From the NCBI GenBank assembly GCA_016716435.1, contig JADJWI010000001.1:124001-188000 (forward strand): a DNA stretch of 64,000 nt. Reading direction: 5' to 3'. Shown here piece after piece: positions 17,102 through 25,778 of the stretch; the first letter of the stretch is position 1; each line of letters begins with the position of its first letter. A program made the position numbers and the translations under genes. The notes beneath the pieces are model-generated. The model saw only the letters and a program-made list of their open reading frames with translations, ran no database searches and was not told the origin of the DNA. This DNA is from Acidobacteriota bacterium (GTDB taxonomy: Bacteria; Acidobacteriota; Blastocatellia; Pyrinomonadales; Pyrinomonadaceae).

Positions 17102-17677
17102 ATGCCGGACGAGAACAGCCTGACAGAAAAATCCCGAATAATGGACTCTGCCCGAATGAAGCGGGCGATCTCGCGGCTTGCCTCTGAGATAGTTGAAGAG
17201 AATCAGGGGGCGAAGGACGTTTACATCGTCGGCATTCGTCGCCGTGGCGTGCCCCTGGCAGAGCGGATCGTCGATAAGATCGCCGAGATCGAAGGCGAAA
17301 TGCCGCTCTTTGGCATTATCGACATCACGCTTTACCGCGATGATCTTTCGACTGTCGGTGCAAGCCCGATAGTGAACCGTACCGAACTCGACGCCGATAT
17401 TGACGGTAAGATCATCGTCCTCGTTGACGACGTGCTTTACACAGGCCGGACGATCCGAGCCGCGATGGATCAGCTGATGGACTTCGGGCGGCCGCGTAAG
17501 GTCCAACTTGCGGTCTTGATCGACCGTGGACGTGAACACCGCGAACTACCGATCCAAGCGGATTTTGTCGGAAAGACCGTGCCGACCAAGCAATCAGAGA
17601 TAATCCGGGTGATGCTAAAGGAATACGACGACGTAGAAGGCGTCGGCATTTTTGAAATGCCAGGTACAGGTAAATGA
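17102..17677 (+). CDS. pyrR: PyrR bifunctional regulator / uracil phosphoribosyltransferase
   Basis: 191 residues, about ten more at the N-terminus than usual. The PRPP-binding loop IIVLVDDVLYTGRTIRAAMD (about 103-122) and the flanking RKVQLAVLIDRGREHRELPI are diagnostic. PyrR binds pyr mRNA in the presence of UMP and promotes termination. ATG 17102 is used; a TTG three codons upstream is possible. It leads pyrB and pyrC. Confidence 0.92.
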   Translation: MPDENSLTEKSRIMDSARMKRAISRLASEIVEENQGAKDVYIVGIRRRGVPLAERIVDKIAEIEGEMPLFGIIDITLYRDDLSTVGASPIVNRTELDADIDGKIIVLVDDVLYTGRTIRAAMDQLMDFGRPRKVQLAVLIDRGREHRELPIQADFVGKTVPTKQSEIIRVMLKEYDDVEGVGIFEMPGTGK

Positions 17678-17683
17678 TCAAGA

Positions 17684-17709
17684 GCAAGGCTTGCGGCCTT
17701 GCTTTTTTT
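17684..17709 (+). terminator. Intrinsic terminator between pyrR and pyrB
   Basis: GCAAGGC (17684-17690), loop TTGCG, GCCTTGC (17696-17702), then seven T (17703-17709). It must be passed for pyrB and pyrC to be expressed, so it is a candidate attenuator. The 66-base gap has no room for a classical PyrR antiterminator; a sensor structure would have to lie inside pyrR. Confidence 0.75.
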
Positions 17710-17743
17710 GAGCCTATTTTTTAACCGATTTGGGTACCGAGCG

Positions 17744-18760
17744 ATGGAAAAGCCTTATAGAAGACGGGACCTGTTGGGTATCCGCGAACTTTCAGAGGCG
17801 GAGATTCGCGGTATTCTCGACACCGCCGAGAATTTTCGTGAGATCAATACCCGCGAGATCAAAAAGGTGCCGACGCTCCGCGGCAAGACCGTCATTAATC
17901 TCTTTTTCGAGAACTCCACCCGCACCCGAACTTCATTCGAACTCGCAGCCAAACGCCTCTCAGCAGATGCCGTCAATATCAGTGTCTCTTCGTCTAGCGT
18001 CAGCAAAGGTGAAACGCTTGTCGATACCGCGTTAAACCTCGATGCGATGGACCCGGACTGTATCGTCGTCCGGCACGGCTCTGCGGGCGTTCCGCATCAG
18101 CTCGCGAAGGTTTCGCGGGCGGCCGTCGTGAACGCCGGCGACGGCTCAAACGAACATCCGACACAGGCATTGCTCGACGCGATGACGATTCGCGAGCACA
18201 AGAAAAAGATAAGCGGCCTTGAGGTGGCGATCGTCGGCGATATTCTGCACAGCCGCGTCGCCCGCTCGAACATCCATCTGCTGACAAAGCTTGGAGCAAA
18301 AGTTCGCGTCGCCGGCCCGGGAACCTTGGTTCCAAGGGACTTTGAATTTTTTATCGATACGGAAAACAGAAATCCGAGCGAAAGTGAGGCTGCGGACATG
18401 CGGCGCTCAGTCGATGCGGGCCGGGATTCCGCCTTGCAGGTTTGCGACCATGTTGAGGACGCCATCGAAGGTGCCGATGTCGTGATGATCCTTCGCATTC
18501 AGCGCGAACGGCAGGATTCCGCTTATTTCCCGACGCTCCGCGAATACGCGGTCCATTACGGCCTGACCAACGACCGGCTCGATCTAGCGAAGAAGGACGC
18601 CATCGTCCTACATCCCGGCCCGATGAACCGCGGCATCGAGATCGCCTCCGAAGTCGCCGACAGTTCGCGCTCGCTGATCCTCGACCAAGTAAAATATGGC
18701 GTCGCCGTCAGAATGGCCGTGCTCTACCTTTCAACAGGAGGAAATATGGTTAGTGGATGA
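17744..18760 (+). CDS. pyrB: Aspartate carbamoyltransferase, catalytic subunit
   Basis: 338 residues. Carbamoyl-phosphate site STRTRTSFE (about 61-69), HPTQALLDAMT and HPGPMNRGIEI are present; the enzyme joins carbamoyl phosphate and aspartate in pyrimidine synthesis. The frame is open from a TTG within the preceding terminator, but ATG 17744 (MEKPYRRRDLLGI) fits the family start. Slightly longer than the ~310 norm because of an insertion around residues 210-230 (ENRNPSESEAADMRRS). No pyrI regulatory subunit follows. Confidence 0.93.
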   Translation: MEKPYRRRDLLGIRELSEAEIRGILDTAENFREINTREIKKVPTLRGKTVINLFFENSTRTRTSFELAAKRLSADAVNISVSSSSVSKGETLVDTALNLDAMDPDCIVVRHGSAGVPHQLAKVSRAAVVNAGDGSNEHPTQALLDAMTIREHKKKISGLEVAIVGDILHSRVARSNIHLLTKLGAKVRVAGPGTLVPRDFEFFIDTENRNPSESEAADMRRSVDAGRDSALQVCDHVEDAIEGADVVMILRIQRERQDSAYFPTLREYAVHYGLTNDRLDLAKKDAIVLHPGPMNRGIEIASEVADSSRSLILDQVKYGVAVRMAVLYLSTGGNMVSG

Positions 18761-19109
18761 AGTAGTGATCCTATTCAGACCTGTCGGAGCAAAAGAGCTC
18801 GCCCTCATAGAACAGAACGGCTTCAAAGAGTTTCCTCCGCGACTCCCGGAACAGCCAATATTTTATCCGGTGACTAATGAAGAATATGCGACCCAGATCG
18901 CACGCGATTGGAATACGAAGCTCAACGCCGACCGTGCCGGATTCGTCACGAGATTTAAGGTGGCAAGGTCGTTTCTCGACAAATACGAACCCAAGGTGGT
19001 GGGAGGCAGCGAACATGAGGAATACTGGGTACCGGCGGAAGAACTTGCGGAATTCAACGAGAATATAATCGGTCTGATAGAGGTCATTGCTGAATTCAAA
19101 GGGGAGTAA
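18753..19109 (+). CDS. Small conserved protein of unknown role
   Basis: 118 residues from a GTG that overlaps the pyrB end by eight bases and has AGGAGG at 18736-18741. The sequence (VILFRPVGAKELALIEQNGF, LPEQPIFYPVTNEEYATQI, VGGSEHEEYWVPAEEL) resembles short proteins that databases label ADP-ribosylation/crystallin J1; that name is not evidence of activity, and I see no ADP-ribose hydrolase motif. Soluble, acidic, no signal peptide. First of three small genes placed between pyrB and pyrC on the same strand. Confidence 0.65.
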   Translation: MDEVVILFRPVGAKELALIEQNGFKEFPPRLPEQPIFYPVTNEEYATQIARDWNTKLNADRAGFVTRFKVARSFLDKYEPKVVGGSEHEEYWVPAEELAEFNENIIGLIEVIAEFKGE

Positions 19110-19130
19110 TTTAGGAGATCGTGATCCGAG

Positions 19131-19439
19131 ATGAAGTGGTTGGAATATTTGCCCGAGCATTGGCAAGATAATGTCAGGGAATATTTGCGAAGTAACGGTT
19201 CGAGATTTAGTGAACTTTCACTGGCGGACTTCACGCATGATCTCCGAATAACCTTCGAAGACGGTTCAAATGCGTTCTTCAAATGGGCATTTTTTATCGC
19301 CGATGAGTCGAAACGCGAAGTTGCGGTCTTCACGGAACACTGTGGCTACCATATCTATCCATTTTGCATTTCAAGCCTCGAGAAGATCGACAAGAAGGGC
19401 AACGTAGTAATTACCGAAACTTTCCTGATTGACGAATGA
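19131..19439 (+). CDS. Small hypothetical protein
   Basis: 102 residues (MKWLEYLPEHWQDNVREYL start), soluble, acidic, rich in aromatics (FFKWAFFIADES, HCGYHIYPFCISSLEK). I do not recognise a family. The size, acidity and aromatic core are like many toxin-immunity proteins, but that is only a resemblance. It starts 21 bases after the previous gene with GGAGAT upstream, so it is likely cotranscribed. Confidence 0.55.
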   Translation: MKWLEYLPEHWQDNVREYLRSNGSRFSELSLADFTHDLRITFEDGSNAFFKWAFFIADESKREVAVFTEHCGYHIYPFCISSLEKIDKKGNVVITETFLIDE

Positions 19440-19517
19440 GTTTACTGATCTTCCACCGGGAATTTTGTGATCCGACAAAGGCGAGGACGAATTCACGAAA
19501 CCGTAAGTATTTGTGTT

Positions 19518-19820
19518 ATGGGAATAGCTGAGAACGAAACAAAAATTCAAAAACGCATTCAGAAAGCGTTCGAGGAGTCCGGCTACTCCGAAAGTAATTC
19601 ATATGATATCAGTTTCCACATGACCGATTGGTTGGGCGATATTGAGGAATTGCAGAGAGTTTATTCAAATATCGAAGATCTGTCGAACGATGACATCCTC
19701 GACTTTGTCTATAAGTTTGTTGCTCATGTGCCCAATCACCTCAATGCTGCGATGAAATTGACAGGCATCGGTCCGGTAACAGATGTCTTTAGCGCAAATA
19801 TTTTCGAAGACGACGAATGA
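19518..19820 (+). CDS. Small hypothetical protein, coupled to pyrC
   Basis: 100 residues from ATG 19518 (MGIAENETKIQKRIQKAFEE); an upstream ATG at 19467 is open but adds an Arg-rich stretch without similarity in style. Acidic (GDIEELQRVYSNIEDLSNDD) with a predicted helical body. Unknown family; acidic helical immunity-like proteins look similar. Its stop overlaps the pyrC start (ATGA, 19817-19820), so it is translated as part of the pyr operon. Confidence 0.55.
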   Translation: MGIAENETKIQKRIQKAFEESGYSESNSYDISFHMTDWLGDIEELQRVYSNIEDLSNDDILDFVYKFVAHVPNHLNAAMKLTGIGPVTDVFSANIFEDDE

Positions 19821-21109
19821 GATTACTTATTTCCAATGGCCATCTAATTGATACGGCCGCGAATGAGAACACGGGGATGAACGTCCTCATCGAGGACGGC
19901 AAGGTTGCCGCGTGGCTGAAGGCTTCGGACGGCGTGCCGGAGGGTGCGGAGGTCTTTGACGCGAGTGGGCTGCTTGTGGCTCCGGGTTTTATCGACCTTC
20001 ATGTTCATCTGCGTGAGCCGGGACAGGAGCACAAGGAGACCATCGCGTCGGGCTGTGCTGCGGCGGTCGCAGGTGGCTGGACGTCCGTTTGCCCGATGCC
20101 CAATACAAATCCGGTCAACGACAATGCAGCAATCACGCGGTACATGATCGAACAGGCCGAGCATGCCGGCCTCGCCAACGTCTTCCCTATTGGGGCGATC
20201 ACAAAATCGTCCGAAGGCGGCGAGCTTGCCGAGATGGGTGAGATGAAAGCCGCGGGTGCGGTCGCTGTTTCGGATGACGGCCGGCCAGTGCCGAACGCGG
20301 GCATAATGCGTCGGGCGATGCAGTACGCCAAGGATTTCGACCTACCGGTCATCGATCATTGCGAGGACAAATCGCTCTCCGCCGGCGGCGTAATGAACGA
20401 AGGCAAGATGTCGCTGCTGCTCGGCCTGAAGGGCATGCCCGCCCTCGCCGAAGACATCGACGCCGTTCGCGACATCATCCTCGCAAAGGACACCGGGGCC
20501 CACATCCACATCGCCCACGTTTCAACCAAAGGTGCGGTAGAGGCCGTACGCCGGGCGAAGAACGAAGGCATCAACGTCACCTGCGAGGTCACGCCGCACC
20601 ACTTCACGCTTACCGATCGATCCGTCGAGGGCTACGACACTAACTATAAAATGGCCCCGCCTCTCCGCAGCGAAGAGCACCTAGAGGCCGTGATCGAGGG
20701 TATAAAGGACGGAACGATCGACGCGATCGCCACCGACCACGCCCCGCATCACCACGACGAAAAGGCCCTCGAATTCGACCGTGCACCGATGGGCATCACC
20801 GGGCTCGAGACCGGCGTCGGTCTGGCGTTCAATGAGCTCGTCCACAAAGGCATCATCAACCTCGAACGCCTCGTTGAGCTTTGCTCTACCAATCCGGCAC
20901 GCATCTTCAAGCTCGCCGGCCGCGGCACGCTGATGCCCGGCTCGATCGCCGATGTTACATTGATCGACCCCGATCACAAATGGACATATCGCAACGCCGA
21001 ATCACGCTCGAAATCGCGAAATTGCCCCTTCGATGAATGGGAATTCACCGGCCGTGCCGTCGCAACAATTGTCGGCGGCCGAATTGTTTATTCCGTTAGA
21101 GAGAATTAA
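19817..21109 (+). CDS. pyrC: Dihydroorotase
   Basis: 430 residues, class I type. Zinc ligands in DLHVHLREPGQEHKETI (His-x-His), the region HIAHVSTKGAVEAVR, TCEVTPHHFTLTD and the catalytic Asp in ATDHAPHHHDEK are all visible. It cyclises carbamoyl aspartate to dihydroorotate, the step after PyrB and before PyrD. Translation is coupled to the small gene upstream by a 4-base overlap. Confidence 0.95.
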   Translation: MRLLISNGHLIDTAANENTGMNVLIEDGKVAAWLKASDGVPEGAEVFDASGLLVAPGFIDLHVHLREPGQEHKETIASGCAAAVAGGWTSVCPMPNTNPVNDNAAITRYMIEQAEHAGLANVFPIGAITKSSEGGELAEMGEMKAAGAVAVSDDGRPVPNAGIMRRAMQYAKDFDLPVIDHCEDKSLSAGGVMNEGKMSLLLGLKGMPALAEDIDAVRDIILAKDTGAHIHIAHVSTKGAVEAVRRAKNEGINVTCEVTPHHFTLTDRSVEGYDTNYKMAPPLRSEEHLEAVIEGIKDGTIDAIATDHAPHHHDEKALEFDRAPMGITGLETGVGLAFNELVHKGIINLERLVELCSTNPARIFKLAGRGTLMPGSIADVTLIDPDHKWTYRNAESRSKSRNCPFDEWEFTGRAVATIVGGRIVYSVREN

Positions 21110-21178
21110 TCCCGCGAGTTCCAAGGTTGCGCTAAACTAATTAACGATTTGCACCTCAATGTTTTAGGAGATGTTGGT

Positions 21179-21593
21179 ATGAGGGATTTCTTTCTGTTTT
21201 CATTCGCTTGCATCCTCCTCTCGGCATCGGCAGTCGCTCAGACGAGACGTCCACGGCTTTAAGGTGTTGTTGGTTTGATGGTGCGGGGCCCCTAGGCGGG
21301 GGGGGGGTGGTTCGGGAGTTGTTTGGACTCGCTGGACGGTTCGGCATGTTGCCCAGTTCAGTTCGGTAGTTTCGAGGACCGAAAGCCCTGGAGTCGGTGA
21401 GACTAGACGACCATTGCATAATGTTGAGCGGATTCGTTTTTCCAAAGGTCGCTACTCAAGTGAAGTGTTTGCTACTCCCAATGGAAAGTCTGTTGGCGAT
21501 AAAGTCGCTAGATTCGTCGTTAGAGCGCGGGCAGGTCAGACATTGACGGTCTTGGTCGCAGGTACAGATCGGCACGAGCGCCTTATTTCTTAG
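21179..21593 (+). pseudogene. Broken gene for a small secreted protein
   Basis: AGGAG at 21166-21170 and ATG 21179 open a clean signal peptide (MRDFFLFSFACILLSASAVA) that stops after 27 codons at 21260. About 145 bases later a second frame (21408-21593) reads like the body of an exported protein (RIRFSKGRYSSEVFATP, FVVRARAGQTLTVLVAGT) and also stops. Between them sits non-coding-looking sequence with a run of ten G (21298-21307). The pieces are in different frames, so the gene is decayed or the assembly is locally wrong. Confidence 0.5.
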
Positions 21594-21668
21594 AGGACGA
21601 GCCAAGTGGAGGCTTCAAAGCCATTCTGAAAGAAGCGGGATTCCAGATTCGACCGCGACAACGCAAGA

Positions 21669-22196
21669 TTGCCGATATCGTGGGATCGAGAGAAAGCAAA
21701 CGTCAATGTACGCGGCTGTGGGGTTCATGCTTCAGCACAGATGACGAGCCGGTACACCGATCTTGACGACCGCAAGTGCAAGACGCTTGATCTCGATGAG
21801 GAAGGCGGCGGTTCCTACAAGGGCGAGTGTGCCGGCGTCGGCGGGTACAAGCTGCATGTGCTCGAAGGCGACCTTCGGCAGTCGGTCAATGTGATCGCAC
21901 CCGGCGGCAAGGAGCACCAGCTTCGGCTTTGGGAACATTTCGGAGCTTTCTCGGCGGTCGGGCCGAAGGCAGAATGGCGAATGAAGGGAAAAACGCCCCT
22001 CGCTCTTATCTTCCGATTTAACGTCAGTGAAGACGTCGAGGATGCGTCAAAAACTACATCATACCTGATCGTCGCGAAGGTTTCCCCGATGCTTGCGTGC
22101 GTGACCGAGATCATTAGACCTTCGCGAACCCAGAACGCCGACGCAAGAAAGGCGGCTGACCGGGCCGCAAATACGCAATGCAAGATCGCCGATTAG
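21669..22196 (+). CDS. Secreted-protein body with damaged N-terminus
   Basis: A 175-codon open frame with TTG as the only upstream start; an internal ATG at 21741 gives 151 residues. The part from MTSRYTDLDDRKCKTLDLDE on (GGGSYKGECAGVGGYKLHV, GDLRQSVNVIAPGGKEHQL) looks like a conserved exported protein of unknown function, and the residues just before it (VHASAQ) look like a signal-peptide cleavage site whose hydrophobic part is missing. Four or five cysteines could form disulfides. Either a truncated gene or one with a frameshift in the signal peptide. Confidence 0.5.
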   Translation: MPISWDREKANVNVRGCGVHASAQMTSRYTDLDDRKCKTLDLDEEGGGSYKGECAGVGGYKLHVLEGDLRQSVNVIAPGGKEHQLRLWEHFGAFSAVGPKAEWRMKGKTPLALIFRFNVSEDVEDASKTTSYLIVAKVSPMLACVTEIIRPSRTQNADARKAADRAANTQCKIAD

Positions 22197-22298
22197 TTAT
22201 CTCCATCTGAATTCCCAACCCTGCGGCCTTGCATTTGGAGCCCGGTCGAATGTACAACTGCATAGTTCAATTTCTATATTTCGGAGCGGCTTTTTCAA

Positions 22299-23093
22299 AT
22301 GGAACTCCTTCTTGATCCTAATGTTTGGATCGCCTTTGCCACCCTTACGCTGCTTGAGCTCGTGCTCGGCATCGACAACGTCGTCTTTATCTCGATCCTG
22401 TCGGGCAAACTGCCGCCGGAACAGCGGGCAAAGGCAAGATATATCGGCCTTGGGCTCGCTTTCTTGATGCGTGTCATTCTGCTCTTTTCCTTAAGCTGGG
22501 TCATCGGCCTCGTGGCTCCGCTCTTCACAATCTGGGGGCAAACCGTTTCGGGCAAGGACCTGGTCTTGCTGATCGGCGGCCTGTTCCTGATAGCAAAAGC
22601 GACGCATGAGATACACAACTCGCTCGAGGGCGAAGAAGGCACGGCCGTTAAAAAGGGCTTTGCCAGTTTCACAGGCGTGATCGTTCAGATCGTCCTTCTC
22701 GATATCGTGTTTTCGCTTGATTCTGTCATCACAGCCGTCGGAATGATCGGCGATCAGTACGGGCCGAACGGTATCTGGATCATGATACTAGCGGTGCTTA
22801 TCTCGATCGGTGCGATGATGGCCTTCGCCGGCCCGATCGGCGAATTTGTCCATAGGCATCCTACGCTGAAGATGCTCGCTCTGTCGTTCCTGATCCTTAT
22901 CGGCGTGATGCTCGTCGCGGAAGGGTTTCATCAAAAGATACCGAAGGGCTACATTTACTTCGCGATGGCGTTCTCGATTTTGGTCGAGGTCCTAAATATG
23001 AAGCTACGCAAGAAGGCAAAGGATCCCGTGGAGCTCAAGAACCCATATCAAGAAGGCGACGGGCCACCGCCGACTACGCTGGAAGCGGTATAA
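22299..23093 (+). CDS. TerC family integral membrane protein
   Basis: 264 residues with seven to eight membrane segments. TerC marks are LELVLGIDNVVFISILSGKL near the N-terminus and the repeat-related IVLLDIVFSLDSVITAVGM in the middle, both with the intramembrane aspartates. Family members are linked to tellurite resistance and to manganese export that metallates exported enzymes. I looked for a yybP-ykoY manganese riboswitch in the 100 bases upstream and saw none. CGGAG at 22283-22287 precedes the ATG. Confidence 0.88.
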   Translation: MELLLDPNVWIAFATLTLLELVLGIDNVVFISILSGKLPPEQRAKARYIGLGLAFLMRVILLFSLSWVIGLVAPLFTIWGQTVSGKDLVLLIGGLFLIAKATHEIHNSLEGEEGTAVKKGFASFTGVIVQIVLLDIVFSLDSVITAVGMIGDQYGPNGIWIMILAVLISIGAMMAFAGPIGEFVHRHPTLKMLALSFLILIGVMLVAEGFHQKIPKGYIYFAMAFSILVEVLNMKLRKKAKDPVELKNPYQEGDGPPPTTLEAV

Positions 23094-23116
23094 CGCTTGC
23101 TGATCACATTAAAAAG

Positions 23117-23157
23117 TGCCGTCAATGTTGACTAGTTCAGCATTTGACGGCATTTTT
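23117..23157 (+). terminator. Intrinsic terminator after the TerC gene
   Basis: TGCCGTCAA (23117-23125) pairs with TTGACGGCA (23144-23152), followed by five T. It ends only a few bases before the next start codon. Confidence 0.7.
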
Positions 23158-23162
23158 GTTCA

Positions 23163-24771
23163 ATGCGAATCAAATCCTTTCTTCTGCTTGTTGCGTTGTT
23201 TCTCTCGTCGGTTCCGATTTCCTACGGACAAAGCTCGCCCGCTTTCGATCTCGTAATTACGAATGCCCGAATTGTTGACGGCACGGGCAATCCGTGGTTT
23301 CGCGGCTCGGTTGCGGTAAAGGACGGTCGAATTGCTCGCGTCGGCTGGTTCGATCACGCGGGTGCGAAACAGATCATTGACGCAAAAGGCCAGATCGTTG
23401 CTCCGGGATTCATCGACGTCCACGCACACACGGAGAACATCTTCGAGCAGCCCATGGCCGAGAATTTTATTCGCATGGGTGTGACGACGCTGATCACCGG
23501 GAACTGCGGCGGTTCGCACGTTGACGTCAGCACGTTTCTCGGCACGATCAACGAAAAGCCGCTGGCGATAAATATTTCAACGTTGATCGGGCATAACTCC
23601 GTACGTCAGTCCGTAATGGGCCTCGACAATCGTGCACCGACCGCCGAAGAGCAGAAGAAGATGAATGAACTTGTCGAACAGGCGATGAAAGATGGCGCGG
23701 TCGGGCTCTCGACCGGGCTGATATATCTTCCCGGCACGTTCGCAAAAACCGATGAGGTCGTCGAACTCGCGAAGGCCTCGGCGAAATTTGGCGGCACATA
23801 CGCGAGCCACATCCGCAATGAAGGCGTCGGTGTGTTTGATGCGATAAAGGAAGCGATAAACATCGGCGAGCAGGCGAACATGCCGGTACAGATCTCGCAC
23901 TTCAAGATCTCGGCGAAATCGCTATGGGGACGGACAGACGAGACGCTGAAGCTCGTGACCGACGCCCGGCAGCGGGGTATGTCCGTGACAGTTGATCAAT
24001 ACGCATATCCGGCTTCGTCGACCTCGCTTGATGCGAGGATGCCGAGTTGGGCGATCGCCGGCGGACGCGACGAAGGCCGCAAGCGGCTGGCCGATCCCGA
24101 AACGCGCCAAGGTGATCGCCGATATGAAAAGGACGCGTGCCGAGGCCGGTTTCCCTGATTTTTCCGATGCCTACGTCGCGAGTTACAGGCCCAATCCCGA
24201 ATTCAACGGCAAGAACATCAAACAGATAACGATGCAGGTCCGGGGGAAGGACGACCTCGATACGCAGCTCGAGCAGATCTTTGAAATGTACGACAAAGGC
24301 GGTGCGCAGATGGTCTATCGCGTGATGAGCGAGGACGACGTGAAGCGCATCATGGCCGCACCGTTCACGATGTTTGCCTCAGACAGCGGAGTCCGCGAAT
24401 TCGGCTCGGGCGTGCCGCATCCGCGCGGTTACGGCAACAACGCACGCGTGCTCGGGCCATACGTCCGCGATCTGAAAATAATCAGTTTGGAAGATGCGAT
24501 ACGCAAGATGACGTCGCTGCCAGCCAACGTCTTCGGAATGCGCGACCGCGGCCAGATACGAGAAGGCTTCGTCGCGGACATCGTCATCTTCGACGAAAAG
24601 ACCGTCACCGACAAGGCCACCTTCGAACAGCCGCACCAATACGCCGTTGGGTTTTCGACCGTAATAGTCAGCGGCGGAGTAGTTTTCGACGGCGAAAAAA
24701 TGACCGGCACAATGACCGGCAAGGCTATCCGCGGGCCGGGCTACGTTGTGAAGCCTTCAGGCTCGGAATAG
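23163..24771 (+). pseudogene. Secreted D-aminoacylase / N-acyl-D-amino-acid deacylase with a frameshift
   Basis: Two overlapping frames together give one ~535-residue amidohydrolase. Frame one (23163-24158) has a signal peptide (cleavage near SYGQ), the metal site GFIDVHAHTENIFEQP, TGNCGGSHVDVS, LSTGLIYLPG and QISHFK; frame two (to 24771) carries PFTMFASDSGVREFGSGVPHPRGYG and the C-terminal beta sandwich (GFVADIVIFDEKTV). The switch falls at 24095-24108; dropping one C from the CCC at 24096-24098, or adding GC at 24103-24107, restores a single frame. Either a real lesion or a base-calling error. The family removes N-acyl groups from D-amino acids, for example in peptidoglycan scavenging. Confidence 0.8.
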
Positions 24772-25625
24772 AAGATCACATCCTCTCGGGTCGCCGGATG
24801 GCGAAAGCCGAGCTCGGCAGCGTGAAGGCATAGCCTTGTGTGCTCGCTTCCGCCGCGTTGAACGTCGCCGACGATGGGATGACCGATGGCGGCACAGTGT
24901 ATCCGTAATTGATTCGTTCTGCCTGTGACGGGCTCGAGTTTCAGCAGCGTTCGCCCGCTGAGCCGTTCGAAAACCTCAAACCGCGTTTCCGCCGGCTTCC
25001 CGTCCTCTTTCACATCCCAAATTTTGAGCTCTGCGAACCGTCCGACCGCGAGATCGATCAGCCCACTATCCTGAGCCACCTCGCCATCAACCATTGCAAG
25101 GTAACGCTTGTGCACGTACTTGCGGCTAAAGCTCTTCATCAGCTTCTTCTGAGCATTCGTGTTTTTTGATATCACCATCAGCCCCGAAGTGTCTTTGTCT
25201 AGCCTATGCACGAGGCCGGGCCTGATGGCCGGCTCGGCACCGTTTTCGTCGGTTGCTTTGCGATTCAGATAGAACGCCAGAGCGTTCAGCAGTGTTCCGT
25301 TCTTATCGCGGTTATTCGGGTGGACGAGCATTCCGGCAGCTTTGTTGACGACCAGAAGGTCAAAGTCCTCGTAAACGATGTCGAGCGGCATTTCCTGCGG
25401 CTGCATCGCGGTTTCGCGAGTTAAGTCTAGTTCGATCTCGATGAGATCACCCGAGCGGACCTTGTACCCAAGATTCTCGTCGCGTCCATTCACCTCGCAG
25501 CCATGGTCGCGGACAATATTGCGGAGATACATCTTGCTCAGCCCACCGAAATGGCGGAACAGGAATTCGTCGAGCCGCATTCTTACGATCTCGTTCGGAA
25601 CCACAATTTCGACCCGTTGACTCAT
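24741..25625 (-). CDS. RluA-type 23S rRNA pseudouridine synthase
   Basis: 294 residues. An N-terminal S4 RNA-binding domain (VRMRLDEFLFRHFGGLSK, residues 10-75) precedes the RluA catalytic domain with the active-site aspartate in VHRLDKDTSGLMVISKN. TGRTNQLRIHCAAIGHPIVGD is the second conserved block. RluD-like architecture, modifying 23S rRNA; the exact site is not predictable. Its 3' end overlaps the convergent deacylase gene by 31 bases. Confidence 0.92.
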   Translation of the reverse strand: MSQRVEIVVPNEIVRMRLDEFLFRHFGGLSKMYLRNIVRDHGCEVNGRDENLGYKVRSGDLIEIELDLTRETAMQPQEMPLDIVYEDFDLLVVNKAAGMLVHPNNRDKNGTLLNALAFYLNRKATDENGAEPAIRPGLVHRLDKDTSGLMVISKNTNAQKKLMKSFSRKYVHKRYLAMVDGEVAQDSGLIDLAVGRFAELKIWDVKEDGKPAETRFEVFERLSGRTLLKLEPVTGRTNQLRIHCAAIGHPIVGDVQRGGSEHTRLCLHAAELGFRHPATREDVIFYSEPEGFTT

Positions 25626-25684
25626 CTGATAGCGATTCTAACTTATTGATCTACTATCGGCACGTAAGCCGAAAACGACTCCTA

Positions 25685-25725
25685 CAAAATTGTCGGCCTA
25701 GATTTAACGCCCAAACAAATTTGTT
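25685..25725. promoter_or_regulatory. Tandem palindromic boxes in a divergent promoter region
   Basis: Two 10-bp palindromes of the form ACAAAWTTGT occur at 25685-25694 and 25716-25725, with centres 31 bases apart, about three helical turns, so on the same face of DNA. They lie between the divergent pseudouridine synthase and sigma-54 activator genes. Possible dimer-binding sites for an unknown regulator. Confidence 0.4.
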
Positions 25726-25778
25726 GGCAAGTGTCGAATCCGCGTTCGAATTCTGCTATCATCCCGTGGTTTAGAACC

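Noticed and set aside
22197..22298. yybP-ykoY manganese riboswitch upstream of the TerC gene
   Set aside because: The conserved GGGGAGUAGC-like core is absent and the gap is too short for the full fold.
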